A stretch of DNA of 64,000 nt from Zhuqueibacter pondensis. GTDB taxonomy: Bacteria; Zhuqueibacterota; Zhuqueibacteria; Zhuqueibacterales; Zhuqueibacteraceae. A model generated the notes under the pieces. The model did no database searches, was not told the DNA's origin, and saw only the letters and a list, made by a program, of their open reading frames with translations. Position numbers and translations under genes: made by a program. Each line of letters begins with the position of its first letter. Within the stretch, counting starts at the first letter, position 1. The stretch lies in contig JAPDQK010000007.1 in assembly GCA_034505955.1 (NCBI GenBank), positions 62,001 through 126,000 of the forward strand, read 5' to 3'. Below, one piece after another: positions 17,838-27,127 of this stretch.

Positions 17838-18320
17838 ATGAACTTGATTTTTATCAACCTCCTTCTTATCGTGATCATTCTTTTCGGCGCGGCTTACCTG
17901 GCAAAAGGACATTTTAGCAAAATGAAAAAAAAGGATGAAAGGGAGATCTGGAAGAAAAATGCGCAAAATTACAACAAGCAACTGGATGATTTTTTTGCAA
18001 AGAAGAAAGAGGATGATTATAAAAATCTTCTTCATCCCAAAGTTTCCCGTTACCAGCCGCGGTTGCCCCACCGCATCGAAGGTATCAATGAGGTCATGAA
18101 ATGGGTCAAAATGGACATGGAAGCGCCTGCTGCCGGCGCCACCAGCACGGTGCAAAGTGCTGCGGAATTATATGACATGACGCTGGTGATGACATATAAC
18201 AACATGACGCAGACGAAAACTGGGGACAAGTATGTCGAGGGGGTGAGCAAAGTGACGCGGATCTGGTCTCATGGCAAGGACGGCTGGAAATTGGTGCACG
18301 AGCATATCAGCTCCGGATGA
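17838..18320 (+). CDS. Membrane-anchored NTF2/SnoaL-like (DUF4440-type) protein
   Basis: 160 residues from ATG at 17838, with GCAGGAG 7-8 nt upstream. One N-terminal membrane helix ('LIFINLLLIVIILFGAAYL') is followed by a highly charged Lys/Glu helix. The C-terminal part has the end pattern of NTF2-like folds ('YVEGVSKVTRIWSHGKDGWKLVHEHISS'). NTF2-like domains bind small ligands or oligomerise; no catalytic residue can be assigned. Substrate and role unknown. Confidence 0.65.
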   Translation: MNLIFINLLLIVIILFGAAYLAKGHFSKMKKKDEREIWKKNAQNYNKQLDDFFAKKKEDDYKNLLHPKVSRYQPRLPHRIEGINEVMKWVKMDMEAPAAGATSTVQSAAELYDMTLVMTYNNMTQTKTGDKYVEGVSKVTRIWSHGKDGWKLVHEHISSG

Positions 18321-18411
18321 GCATTATACTTGCCAACAGTAACTCCGAATGCTGCAAAAAGCTCAAACTGGGAAAAAAAACCGACCCCGAACTCCGTTCA
18401 GGAAACATGAT

Positions 18412-18966
18412 ATGAGACATGCGACCATTCTTGACCGCCAGCATGCGGCTTTGTTGGTGATCGACATCCAGGATCGTATCCATGTGGTCATGCGTTATCG
18501 CGAGGAGGTCGAAAACAACACGCACAAGTTGATCCGCGGCTTCCAGCTTTTGCACCTGCCGATTCTTCTGACCGAGCAATATCCGAAAGGCCTGGGCCAC
18601 ACGATTTCTTCGCTTCGATACACGCTGCAAGCCACGTTGCCGATTCAAAAGATGACATTCAGTTGCCGCGGCTGCGATGAACTGATGAGGACATTGGAGG
18701 AAAAGCGAATACATCAGGTCGTTTTGGCCGGCATCGAAACGCATGTGTGTGTACTGCAAACGGCGCTCGATCTGATGGCCAATCATTATCAGGTGCACGT
18801 TGTGCGTGATGCAGTTTCCTCACGGCATGATCTCGATCATCAGACGGCTTTGCAACGATTGGCGCAAGCCGGCGCCATTATCACCACAACAGAAGCGGTA
18901 TTGTTTGAATTGCTGGGTCGCGCCGATACGCCCGAGTTCAAGGAAGTATCCAAGCTGCTCAAATGA
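18412..18966 (+). CDS. Isochorismatase-family cysteine hydrolase
   Basis: 184 residues from ATG at 18412, with AGGAAA upstream. The family triad is visible: Asp in 'LLVIDIQDRI' (about residue 16), Lys in 'LTEQYPKGLG' (about 60), and Cys in 'LAGIETHVCVLQTALDL' (about 112). The group includes nicotinamidases, ureidoacrylate and other amide hydrolases and YcaC-like proteins of unknown substrate; the 'TEQYPKGLG' and 'GIETHVCV' segments fit YcaC-like members. Cytoplasmic, 109 bp before cdaA on the same strand. Confidence 0.88.
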   Translation: MRHATILDRQHAALLVIDIQDRIHVVMRYREEVENNTHKLIRGFQLLHLPILLTEQYPKGLGHTISSLRYTLQATLPIQKMTFSCRGCDELMRTLEEKRIHQVVLAGIETHVCVLQTALDLMANHYQVHVVRDAVSSRHDLDHQTALQRLAQAGAIITTTEAVLFELLGRADTPEFKEVSKLLK

Positions 18967-19075
18967 ATAACAAAGTCGGTTGCAGAGTGATGAAACACCC
19001 ACTCACTTCAGCGGGTGAGCTCTGCCCACTCCAACATGCCAGCGCATCGTTACGCCGCCAAGAGAGAAGACAAGC

Positions 19076-19858
19076 ATGAATGGATTCGAACTTTTTCGCA
19101 TTGCTTTTTTGCGCGTGACATTGCTCGATGTGCTCGACATTGTGATTATCAGCTATGTTCTGTACCGGCTGTACTTATTCATTCGCGGTTCACGCGCCGC
19201 GCAAATGGCCGTGGGCCTGGTGCTGATCCTGTTCGTTTCCTGGCTGGCGCATCTCTCCAACATGAGCGGCATCAGCTGGATTTTTGGCAAGCTCGAGACC
19301 ATCTGGCTGATTGCCTTTGTGATTCTGTTTCAACCAGAATTGCGCCGCATGCTGGTTTACCTCGGCCAGAGCCCGTTGATTCGTTTTTTTGTCAAAGTCT
19401 CCGGCACGCGCGCGATTGATGAGATCGTGCGGGCAGCGCAGGAACTCTCGCGCCTGCGCTATGGCGGATTGATCGTTTTGGCACGCGACGACAGCCTCAA
19501 ACCCTTTGTCGAGACCGGAATAAAAATTCAAGCAGAAGTTTCCGCGGCATTGCTGGTATCGCTCTTCAATCCGAAGTCACCATTGCACGATGGCGCCGTA
19601 ATCATTGAAAACGACGTTATTGTTACGGCCAAATGTATCCTGCCGCTCACGCAAAATGAGCGCTTCGATAAACGCCTGGGAACAAGACATCGGGCGGCAC
19701 TCGGCCTTTCGGAAGAATCCGATGCCGTCGTGTTGATCATCTCCGAAGAGACCGGCAAACTCTCGATCGCCATGGACGAGCGCTTGCTGTCAGATCTCAG
19801 CATCGAAGAAGTCGAAAATATTCTCATCGCGGCGTTACGACCCAATCCGAATGCGTGA
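19076..19858 (+). CDS. cdaA: Diadenylate cyclase CdaA
   Basis: 260 residues. Three N-terminal membrane helices (about residues 15-80) precede the DAC domain, with DGA in 'SPLHDGAVIIEND' (about 170) and RHR in 'LGTRHRAALGLSEESDAVVLIISEETG' (about 204). These are the catalytic motifs of c-di-AMP synthases. Makes c-di-AMP from two ATP at the inner membrane, a messenger in osmotic and wall homeostasis. cdaA is often next to folP in related bacteria; here folP is 3.5 kb downstream on the same strand, separated by a kinase gene and two minus-strand genes. Confidence 0.96.
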   Translation: MNGFELFRIAFLRVTLLDVLDIVIISYVLYRLYLFIRGSRAAQMAVGLVLILFVSWLAHLSNMSGISWIFGKLETIWLIAFVILFQPELRRMLVYLGQSPLIRFFVKVSGTRAIDEIVRAAQELSRLRYGGLIVLARDDSLKPFVETGIKIQAEVSAALLVSLFNPKSPLHDGAVIIENDVIVTAKCILPLTQNERFDKRLGTRHRAALGLSEESDAVVLIISEETGKLSIAMDERLLSDLSIEEVENILIAALRPNPNA

Positions 19859-20059
19859 ACCCGGCCTCGCTTACCAAAATGTAAAGCTGCTGAAAAATTT
19901 CAGCACCTCTGACTCATTCGTATTTCATGTTTCACGCCGAGACAAGCCTGCCTTTTTCTTCCCGCCGTAAATACTGATTTTGAATATTATTTTTCCCAAT
20001 GTGACATGGCATTAGATTTGAATAATAGTTTCCAAAAATTTAAACGCCATTCGGGCTGA

Positions 20060-20073
20060 TTACATTAATGTAA
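20060..20073. promoter_or_regulatory. 14-bp perfect palindrome before the kinase gene
   Basis: TTACATTAATGTAA is an exact palindrome lying about 32 bp before the kinase start. Its size and place would suit a dimeric regulator, but no consensus is known to me and it could be chance in AT-rich intergenic DNA. Confidence 0.3.
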
Positions 20074-20104
20074 TAACGCAGAAACTGGCGTCGAAATCTC
20101 AAGT

Positions 20105-21463
20105 GTGCGAAACAAATATGGCATGGAATCGATTATGGATTTGGGCACACACGCAATTCAACCCAGTCAATCAGTTGCGAATGTTCCACCCGTAGAGCTC
20201 GTGGCATCGAATTATCCGGGAACAGAAACCTGTACCCAGAAAAAAAAGTCTACTGCCGTGGAAGTTGCCAGGCATCCTGATTCACTCATCGATGAAACCT
20301 GGGTGCCCATGACCGCCCTCCTCGACGCCATGCAGGAAGCCATCAGCGGCGTCGACGAGTATCTATGTGTGAAATACTGGAACACACCGATGGCGCGCCT
20401 GACCGGAGTGGCACGGGAAGAGGCGCTGCAGCAGCCGCTCTTTTCATTATTGCCCAGCGATTTCGAACGCCATCTCGGGGCCAGCCTCCGGCAACTTTTT
20501 CATCAACAACCAACGGGCAATGACACCGATCACGGACAAAACACAGGCATTGTCGAAGGCAAATTTTCACAGCGCCACGATAATAGCAAGTTTCTGGACT
20601 TTTCTTATCGCATGCGCAGGCTGCCCACCGCCGGCAATCACGGGCTGGCGATCATCTCCTTGCAACCGGTTGTGGAAAGCCGCCGTCAACCGCATCGTCA
20701 AAAACAGCAGGAACAGCTCGGCCTGCTTGGCAAGCTCAGCGCCAGTCTCGTGCATGAGCTGACCGAGCCCCTGGACACCATTTGCAGCCGGATCGATAAC
20801 ATCATTACACTCTCTGGCAACAATTGGAATAAGCGTCTGGAAGGCGAACTGCACAGCATTATTACGGAGGTGTACCGGATCAGTTATCTGATCAATAATA
20901 TCATTACACTGTCCAGCAACGACGCCTCGACTTTAATGCAGGTTGACATCAATCATCGCATTTCGGAGGCGATCACTTTGTTGGAGCACACACTCAATCG
21001 TAAAATTGCTTGCACGATGGCGCTGCAGGATGGTTTGCCGCCGGTGAAGGGCGATCCGATTTTGTTGCTGACGGCTTTTCAGAATCTCCTGCGGTATGCG
21101 GTGGAAGCGGCGGGTGAAGATGCGGTGCCGAAGATTCAAACCGGTTTGGTGCCATTGTCGCAGCCCGCGAACCTGCCGGCGCCAGGCTCTGCCCGGTTGA
21201 ATGCCTCCCAGCAACTGCCGGCGAAAGAAAATCCTCCCACCCCACAGCATATCGTCATTAAAATCGAGGACCGCAGCAAGACAACGAAGCCACCGGTTCT
21301 GGCAGACTTGTTCGAACCGCTGTCCAACAACAAGCCGTTCGGTCTCGCCGTCAGTCTCGGCCTGTTTATCAGCAAAAAAATTATTGAGTCGCATCGCGGC
21401 CAGATCAAAGTGAGCAACGAGCCGGGCCGGGGCACGATTTTTACAATTGCCCTGAATGTTTGA
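20105..21463 (+). CDS. PAS-containing sensor histidine kinase with eroded ATPase motifs
   Basis: 452 residues from GTG at 20105; ATGs at 20123 and 20135 are alternative starts. A PAS-like domain covers about residues 75-190 ('ALLDAMQEAISGVDEYLCVKYWNTPMARLTGVAREEAL'). The HisKA helix has the phospho-acceptor H217 in 'LSASLVHELTEPL'. The HATPase_c domain is recognised by 'LLTAFQNLLRYAVEAA' and the C-terminal 'GLFISKKIIESHRGQIKVSNEPGRGTIFTIAL'. However the N-box Asn that binds Mg-ATP is Tyr (Y331), and the G1 box DxGxG is 'DRSKT' at D389. No membrane helix, so cytoplasmic. No response regulator adjacent. Possibly a pseudokinase or phosphatase. Confidence 0.8.
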   Translation: MRNKYGMESIMDLGTHAIQPSQSVANVPPVELVASNYPGTETCTQKKKSTAVEVARHPDSLIDETWVPMTALLDAMQEAISGVDEYLCVKYWNTPMARLTGVAREEALQQPLFSLLPSDFERHLGASLRQLFHQQPTGNDTDHGQNTGIVEGKFSQRHDNSKFLDFSYRMRRLPTAGNHGLAIISLQPVVESRRQPHRQKQQEQLGLLGKLSASLVHELTEPLDTICSRIDNIITLSGNNWNKRLEGELHSIITEVYRISYLINNIITLSSNDASTLMQVDINHRISEAITLLEHTLNRKIACTMALQDGLPPVKGDPILLLTAFQNLLRYAVEAAGEDAVPKIQTGLVPLSQPANLPAPGSARLNASQQLPAKENPPTPQHIVIKIEDRSKTTKPPVLADLFEPLSNNKPFGLAVSLGLFISKKIIESHRGQIKVSNEPGRGTIFTIALNV

Positions 21464-21517
21464 TCAAAACGCCGCCTACACTGATTCGACCTCATGCACT
21501 GCACCGTAGGCAGCAAC

Positions 21518-21558
21518 AAGCCCCGAGTTCCGAAAGGAATCTCGGGGCTTATGTTTTT
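21518..21558 (+). terminator. Rho-independent terminator between the kinase and GT9 genes
   Basis: Perfect 10-bp arms AAGCCCCGAG (21518-21527) and CTCGGGGCTT (21541-21550), 13-nt loop, then ATGTTTTT. It sits between convergent genes and terminates the plus-strand kinase transcript. Confidence 0.85.
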
Positions 21559-21587
21559 GGAAAGTCACTGAAATTTTATTTACGGAA

Positions 21588-22616
21588 TCATCCATTCTTC
21601 GTTTCATGACGCTGGCGCAGAGAACGTAGCACCGCCTCCCACACCACCTCGACCTCCAATTTTTTCATACAATCGTGTGTCACGATTTTGCAAGTCACAC
21701 CATTGCAGCCAAGACACGGCAATCCGTCTTTTAGCACGATTTCGTGCCCTTCTCCCCACGGGCCTTGCAGATCCGGCCGGGTAGGGCCGTAAATGCCGAC
21801 CACCGGTGTGCCCCTCGCGGCGGCCAAATGCAGCGGTCCGGAATCATTGGAGATCAGCAAAGTTAATCGCGCGAGCAGGGCGGCAAGTTGTTTGAGGTTC
21901 GTCGCTGGGGCCAACAACGCCGGCGCTTGCATCATCTGCGCGATAAGTTTCACGTCGTCCAATTCTCCCGGGCCCCAAAGAAGCAGAACGACCGCATTCA
22001 GCTCACGGCGCAAGCGGTCACCGAGCTGCGCAAAAGCTTCCAATGGCCAACGCTTGGTATACCAACCTCCCGAAGCATTCAAACCGATCACCAAACGATC
22101 CTGCAAACCATGTTCCTGCCAAAATTGTGCCGCAGAGTTTTCGCTATCCGCATCGACTGCAACATGGAGTTTCCGGGTGACGATCGGAATTTGCAGCACA
22201 CGCAAGGCATCCAAATTGAAATCAACTTCATGGACCTGATCGCCACGCGGCGTGACTTTAATGTTATAAGCGAATTTGCGACCGCGAAAACGAAAGCCGA
22301 CGCGTATTCCGGCGCCACTCAACCAGGTGAATAATGCACTGCGCGGATTACCGAACAGGTCAAATACCGCATCATAACGGCGTTGGCGCACTTGCTGAAT
22401 GAGCCACCGGCTTGCTCCCGACTGCTGGCGATCCAAAATCAAGACTTCATGAATCGACGGGTGTCCGCTGACAACTGGCGCGCACGGCTTTTCCGTGAGA
22501 AAATCAATCTGTGCCTGCGGAAATGCCTGCCGCAGATTTTCCAACACGGGCGTGGCAAGAATCACGTCGCCAAGCGCACGTAATTTAATGACGAGTATTT
22601 TCTTCAGATTTTTCAT
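21588..22616 (-). CDS. Glycosyltransferase family 9 (heptosyltransferase-like)
   Basis: 342 residues. N-terminus 'KILVIKLRALGDVILATPVLENLRQAFP' and the C-terminal donor-site motifs 'ISNDSGPLHLAAARGTPVVGIYGPT' are those of ADP-heptose:LPS heptosyltransferases (WaaF/WaaC/RfaQ group). Cys residues near the C-terminus ('LPCLGCNGVTCKIVTHDC') occur in many members from non-proteobacteria. Transfers a heptose or related sugar to LPS core at the inner membrane. It is not clustered with other LPS-core genes here; gmhA and gmhB are 12 kb away. Confidence 0.88.
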   Translation of the reverse strand: MKNLKKILVIKLRALGDVILATPVLENLRQAFPQAQIDFLTEKPCAPVVSGHPSIHEVLILDRQQSGASRWLIQQVRQRRYDAVFDLFGNPRSALFTWLSGAGIRVGFRFRGRKFAYNIKVTPRGDQVHEVDFNLDALRVLQIPIVTRKLHVAVDADSENSAAQFWQEHGLQDRLVIGLNASGGWYTKRWPLEAFAQLGDRLRRELNAVVLLLWGPGELDDVKLIAQMMQAPALLAPATNLKQLAALLARLTLLISNDSGPLHLAAARGTPVVGIYGPTRPDLQGPWGEGHEIVLKDGLPCLGCNGVTCKIVTHDCMKKLEVEVVWEAVLRSLRQRHETKNG

Positions 22617-22694
22617 GCAAAAAGAAACTTATACACGCCTTTCCTCAAAGGCAAGAAAATTCCCTGGTCGACGTGATCCCTCAGTTATCGGTAT

Positions 22695-23279
22695 TTAATT
22701 ATTCGGCAAAAACACCCGGCACAAATCTTCAAAGCGTGCCACCACCTCCGGCCCCCATTTGCCCAGCTTCTCGTGAATCCGTTGCGGTTTCTTTTCGCGA
22801 AAAAGCTTGTGCGGTGTTTTGGAATAGAATTTGTCTGCGAGACAAATAATCTTTTCTTCAATGGTGACGGGCAGATAATCACGAACGGGCAAGGGCAATG
22901 CTTGCCGCAGCACATCTTCACGGGAAATTCCTGCACCAGTGTGTCGTTCGCAGACCAGCGCGTGCCGGGGCAAGCCTTCGCCCTCCAAAAGCTCACGGCC
23001 AATCACACCGTGGCGGACATAGGGTTCGGTGCCGGTGCAAAAGATCACGGGCGCATCACAACGAAAAATGCCGAGGTCATGCAGCATTGCGGCTTCGTAA
23101 ATGAATGACAAATCAATCTGTGCCTCCGGATTTCGCGTTTGAAAGTTCACAGCGAGGTCAAGCGCTTTTTTGGCAACCAAAACACTGTGTGTGACTAATA
23201 TCCGATACAATTCACTTTCCGGATCATAGTATTTGTGAATAATCGCAAAAGGGTTTATATTGTACATTGTCTCGGTCAT
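22695..23279 (-). CDS. HD-domain phosphohydrolase
   Basis: 194 residues from ATG at 23279; an in-frame ATG at 23267 is the alternative. HD-superfamily residues are in order: His in 'THSVLVAKKAL', His-Asp in 'AAMLHDLGIFRC', His in 'VRHGVIGRELL' and 'VCERHTG', and Asp in 'IICLADKFYSK'. Members are metal-dependent phosphohydrolases on nucleotides; the substrate is not predictable. Divergent from folP with about 100 bp between the two starts, so promoters of both must lie there. Confidence 0.82.
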   Translation of the reverse strand: MTETMYNINPFAIIHKYYDPESELYRILVTHSVLVAKKALDLAVNFQTRNPEAQIDLSFIYEAAMLHDLGIFRCDAPVIFCTGTEPYVRHGVIGRELLEGEGLPRHALVCERHTGAGISREDVLRQALPLPVRDYLPVTIEEKIICLADKFYSKTPHKLFREKKPQRIHEKLGKWGPEVVARFEDLCRVFLPNN

Positions 23280-23382
23280 GAAAAAGATTCCGGATGTTTG
23301 TTCCTTGGCTCCAACGAACACAACCCGGGTGTCTAACAACAACCATCTAACATCCCAAAACCAGCAATCAGGGACCAAAATT

Positions 23383-24594
23383 ATGACCAGTTATTCAATT
23401 CGCAAACTCCACCTCGCGAGCAATCATGACATAACGACGGAATTCGGCTCGACCCAACCGGAACAGCAAACAAGACTGCTTTCCTGCCTGCAAAAATACC
23501 CCTGCAGTCTCAAAGTAATTGTCCGCGAAGGGATTTTTCCTCCTGATTTGGCTGGCATTCTCGCACAACACGGGATCCCGTGCCACCTGATGACGAGCCT
23601 CAAAAGCTGTCTATTTTCTGATCTCGCCACTTTGCAAACATACGCGAACACTCAAAAATATATTTCCCGCGATGAAGAGATTTTTGCAACGGCGCTGCGC
23701 CAATTTCTCGAGCGGCTACAACGTGAAACGTTTGTGATTCCCACCAGGCCCAAACCTTTATCAGCCGGTGCTCGCACGCTGATCATGGGCGTGCTCAACT
23801 GTACGCCGGACTCGTTTTACGATGGCGGCCGGTATTTCTCCCATGAAGCAGCCATCGCGCACGGGCACCGCCTGGCCGAAGCCGGCGCCGACATCATCGA
23901 CATCGGCGGTGAATCCACCCGGCCCAAAGGTGTTTATGGTGAAGGCGCAGCACCGGTAGCAGCGGAAGAAGAGATGCGCCGCGTCATTCCGGTGATCGCA
24001 GCGCTCGCGCAAACCCTCACCATACCCCTCAGTATCGATACGTACAAAGCCCAAGTCGCGGAGGCCGCGGTTCATGCGGGCGCAAGCCTGGTCAATGACA
24101 TCAGCGGTCTTCAATTCGATGCGCAGATGCCGGCAACGGTGGCGCGCCTGGGCGTGCCGGTGGTGATCATGCACACGAAGGGGACGCCGGCTGATATGCA
24201 AACCAATCCGGGGTACGAAAATTTGATGGACGAGCTGTACCTGCATTTGGAGAAACAGATCGAGGTCGCGCGTCTTGCCGGCATTCCCGAGGATCGCATC
24301 GTCATTGATCCCGGTATTGGCTTCGGCAAGCGTGTGGAGGATAATTACGAAATTTTGCGACGTTTGCCGGAATTCCGCGGACTTGGCTGCCCGATCCTCG
24401 TCGGGCCCTCGAGAAAATCTTTTGTGGGAAAGGTGTTGAATCTACCGCCGGCGCAGCGCTTGGAGGGCACCGCCGCTGCCGTGACTGCCGCCGTGCTGAA
24501 CGGCGCACACCTCATCCGCGTTCACGATGTGATGGAGATGCGACGCGTGGCCTTGATTGCCGATCTGATCGCCGGCCGGATTGAAGTCCATTAG
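23383..24594 (+). CDS. folP: Dihydropteroate synthase
   Basis: 403 residues from ATG at 23383; the frame is open further upstream but would run into the divergent HD gene. The DHPS core starts near residue 125: 'LIMGVLNCTPDSFYDGG', 'GADIIDIGGESTRP', 'SIDTYKAQVAEAAV', 'LVNDISG', 'VVIMHTKGTP', 'IVIDPGIGFGK' and 'VGPSRKSFVGKVL' are all present. The N-terminal extension of about 120 residues is not in the compact E. coli enzyme (282 residues) but occurs in several other phyla. Condenses p-aminobenzoate with dihydropterin pyrophosphate in folate synthesis. Confidence 0.95.
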   Translation: MTSYSIRKLHLASNHDITTEFGSTQPEQQTRLLSCLQKYPCSLKVIVREGIFPPDLAGILAQHGIPCHLMTSLKSCLFSDLATLQTYANTQKYISRDEEIFATALRQFLERLQRETFVIPTRPKPLSAGARTLIMGVLNCTPDSFYDGGRYFSHEAAIAHGHRLAEAGADIIDIGGESTRPKGVYGEGAAPVAAEEEMRRVIPVIAALAQTLTIPLSIDTYKAQVAEAAVHAGASLVNDISGLQFDAQMPATVARLGVPVVIMHTKGTPADMQTNPGYENLMDELYLHLEKQIEVARLAGIPEDRIVIDPGIGFGKRVEDNYEILRRLPEFRGLGCPILVGPSRKSFVGKVLNLPPAQRLEGTAAAVTAAVLNGAHLIRVHDVMEMRRVALIADLIAGRIEVH

Positions 24595-24635
24595 TTTCTA
24601 ATAAGTTAAATCAGTGCAAAAAAAGCAAAGAAATT

Positions 24636-24694
24636 AACAACGGATTACGCAGATTGCGCGGATTTAATCCGTGTAATCTGTGAAATCCGTTGTT
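24636..24694. repeat. 59-bp palindrome of three 'GATT'-type units
   Basis: Arms of 29 nt (24636-24664 and 24666-24694) match at 25 of 29 positions around a single-base centre, built from near-repeats of the CGGATTACNCAGATTNCNCGGATT kind. The same type of ACGGATTACACAGATTACACGGATT-like repeat is seen in many draft genomes of diverse bacteria. Lies between convergent folP and the PBP gene and could act as a bidirectional stop. Confidence 0.7.
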
Positions 24695-24834
24695 AGGCTT
24701 GCCCCTGTTTGGTTCCGGCTTGTCCGGGTTGTGATGTCGTGTTGGAGCATCGGTGCCGCGGATGATTGCAGCCTTGGCGCATGGCATCATCCATTGCACT
24801 ATTGAGCTGGCATGTCAGCGCGTGTGTGTCAGGG

Positions 24835-26982
24835 CTACCGTTGCCGTCGGAGGTTTCGTTCGCGGCCGCGGTGCAAGCCGCAGTGCGTGGTCGGCTCGGA
24901 ACCGGCTTTGAAAACTTCGGAGTAAACGCTGGGACATTCTTCATTGGCAAGCCTCTTCGTGGTGGCGCAAATTTCTACCCGCACGATTCCCGGCGGAACT
25001 GGAAAATCTTCCACCGGCAGGCCGAGCGTATCGTGCACGGCTTTCATATACGGCCCCCAAATGGGTAACGCCACGGTTGCGCCGGTCTCGCCTTTTTCAA
25101 AAGCCATATCCTGCCGATCAAAGCCGACCCAGACGCCAGTGGCCAATTGCGGCGTAAAACCGATAAACCAGGCGTCGCGGAAATCGTTCGTGGTTCCGGT
25201 TTTTCCGGCAACCGGCCGATAAAATTGATAACGCGAACGCATACCGGCGGCCGTTCCGCGGCCATAGTCAATCACCGAGCGGAGCATGTCGGTCATGATG
25301 TAGGCCGTCTCTTTGCTCAAAACTTCCTTGCCATTGGGCCGATTATCCTCCAAAACATTTCCATCCTTGTCCTCCACGCGCAAAATCGCAATGGGCTCCA
25401 TGCGCACGCCTTGATTGGCAAACGCGGAGAAGGCCGAGGTGATTTCCAGGGGAATCACTTCTCCGGCGCCGAGGGCAATGGCATCATACGGCGGAATGTT
25501 GGTGGTTAATCCCATGCGATGGGCATATTCAACAACCACAGCCGGTTTGGTCACCTCCTGCAAGAGCCGGACTGTCGGTAAATTCAAAGAGCGCGCCAAC
25601 GCTTCGCGCAGCGTGACAATACCGCCAATGGTGTTGTCATAATTGTGCGGCCGCCATTCCGTCCCATCAAACAATTTCACCACCACCGGCTGGTTAATGA
25701 CTTCGTAGTTCGGCGGATAACCATTATCGATCACGGTCGTGTAAACGAAAGGTTTGAAGGCCGAGCCGGGTTGGCGTTGTGCTTGCACGGCACGATTGAA
25801 TTTATTCTCCTCGAAGTCCCGGCCACCGACCATGGCGCGGATGTAACCGGTGGCGGGTTCGATCGTGACCAGCGCGGCCTGCACCGGCCGGCGTTTGCTG
25901 AGCATGCCGTTGAAGAGCGCCGAGTCCGCCATCACTTGCCGGAGCGTCATGCCGAGGGTATCGAGCGTCGCCTGGTCAAAAATTTTCAAATGCTCCCGTT
26001 CGGCGACCACTCGTTTGTTGACACGGCGTTGCATTTCCTGCAGTTGGCGTGCCACGAATTTTTCAGCCAGGCTCTGGGCGCGCGTATCCAATGTGGTATA
26101 AATCTTCAATCCGCGGGTCAACAAATCTTCGCCATATCTCTGCCACAGCAGTTGTCGCACATATTCGGTAAAATACGGCGCCACACCATAATGCTCGTTC
26201 GCCGGGCGATCAATCACACCCAGGGGCATGGTTTTATAGGACAGATAGTCTTGTTTGCTGAGTTTGCCGTTGCGATACATGTTGGTCAGCACCAAGTTGC
26301 GACGCGCCAGACAACCGCCAGGATTGCGCAGTGGCGAGAGTAACTCCGGTCTTTGCACCAACGCCACCAATGTCGCGGATTCATGGGGCTGCAAATTCTC
26401 CACGTCCTTGCCAAAATATTTTTGTGCAGCCATTTGCACACCGTGCGCGCCATGCCCGAGATAAACCTGATTGAGATACATTTCCAAAATCTCATCTTTT
26501 GTGTAAGTGCGCTCGATCTGTATCGCCGTAAGCATTTCACGAACCTTACGCGCAACGGTTTTGTCGGGCGTGAGATACAGCAGGCGGGCAAGCTGCTGGG
26601 TGACGGTGCTGGCGCCCTGGCGTTTTTCCATGTGGATCAGATCAATGGCGACGGCCTGCATCAATCGTACGGTATTGACACCCCAATGGCTGTAAAAACG
26701 CTGATCTTCTGTTGCCAGCAACGCGTCCTTCAGATGCTGAGGCATCTTTTCCAGTGGCACAAAGGATCGCCGTTCCTCGAAGAACTCTTTGATGACTTTA
26801 CCATCCGCAGAATAAACTTTCGATACCAGCTTTGGGCGGTATTCCTCGAGCTGTGTCAGCGAAGGCAAATCCCGGCTGAGATAATAGATATAGAAAAAAC
26901 CGGGAATGAATATCGCCGCCACCAGGACGCCGAAAATGATCCAGGTGGTCTTGGAACGCAGCGTGACAGATGAAAAATTCAT
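24835..26982 (-). CDS. Class A penicillin-binding protein (PBP1A family)
   Basis: 715 residues from ATG at 26982, supported by GAAGGA upstream and by the N-terminal membrane helix 'TTWIIFGVLVAAIFIPGFFYIYYL'. The open frame to 27291 overlaps lpxH and is ignored. GT51 transglycosylase motifs: 'LLATEDQRFYSHWGV' (E near 89) and 'GASTVTQQLARLL'. The transpeptidase has SxxK in 'PGSAFKPF' (near 405), SxN in 'ARSLNLP', and KTG in 'VAGKTGTTNDFRDAWF' (near 592). Polymerises and crosslinks peptidoglycan in the periplasm. The C-terminal tail is Cys-containing ('EICATTKRLANEECPS...HCGLHRG'), as in many PBP1A-type proteins of this group. Confidence 0.95.
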   Translation of the reverse strand: MNFSSVTLRSKTTWIIFGVLVAAIFIPGFFYIYYLSRDLPSLTQLEEYRPKLVSKVYSADGKVIKEFFEERRSFVPLEKMPQHLKDALLATEDQRFYSHWGVNTVRLMQAVAIDLIHMEKRQGASTVTQQLARLLYLTPDKTVARKVREMLTAIQIERTYTKDEILEMYLNQVYLGHGAHGVQMAAQKYFGKDVENLQPHESATLVALVQRPELLSPLRNPGGCLARRNLVLTNMYRNGKLSKQDYLSYKTMPLGVIDRPANEHYGVAPYFTEYVRQLLWQRYGEDLLTRGLKIYTTLDTRAQSLAEKFVARQLQEMQRRVNKRVVAEREHLKIFDQATLDTLGMTLRQVMADSALFNGMLSKRRPVQAALVTIEPATGYIRAMVGGRDFEENKFNRAVQAQRQPGSAFKPFVYTTVIDNGYPPNYEVINQPVVVKLFDGTEWRPHNYDNTIGGIVTLREALARSLNLPTVRLLQEVTKPAVVVEYAHRMGLTTNIPPYDAIALGAGEVIPLEITSAFSAFANQGVRMEPIAILRVEDKDGNVLEDNRPNGKEVLSKETAYIMTDMLRSVIDYGRGTAAGMRSRYQFYRPVAGKTGTTNDFRDAWFIGFTPQLATGVWVGFDRQDMAFEKGETGATVALPIWGPYMKAVHDTLGLPVEDFPVPPGIVRVEICATTKRLANEECPSVYSEVFKAGSEPTTHCGLHRGRERNLRRQR

Positions 26983-27127
26983 GGTGTCGTCCTTCAAAAG
27001 ACTGTTTCGGCCTGCAGGTTGTCGAGAAATCTGGCGTGCTGGGCGGCGCAGCAGGTCCCGTGAGAATTTTTTGTTTTGCTGGCGAAAATAGCGCTTCATG
27101 AAAATGGCGAAGGCTTGTCCTGTCCGT

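Noticed and set aside
20000..20030. Sigma-54-like promoter (TGGCA...TTG) before the histidine kinase.
   Set aside because: The -12 GC element is absent and the spacing does not fit; no enhancer-binding regulator nearby.
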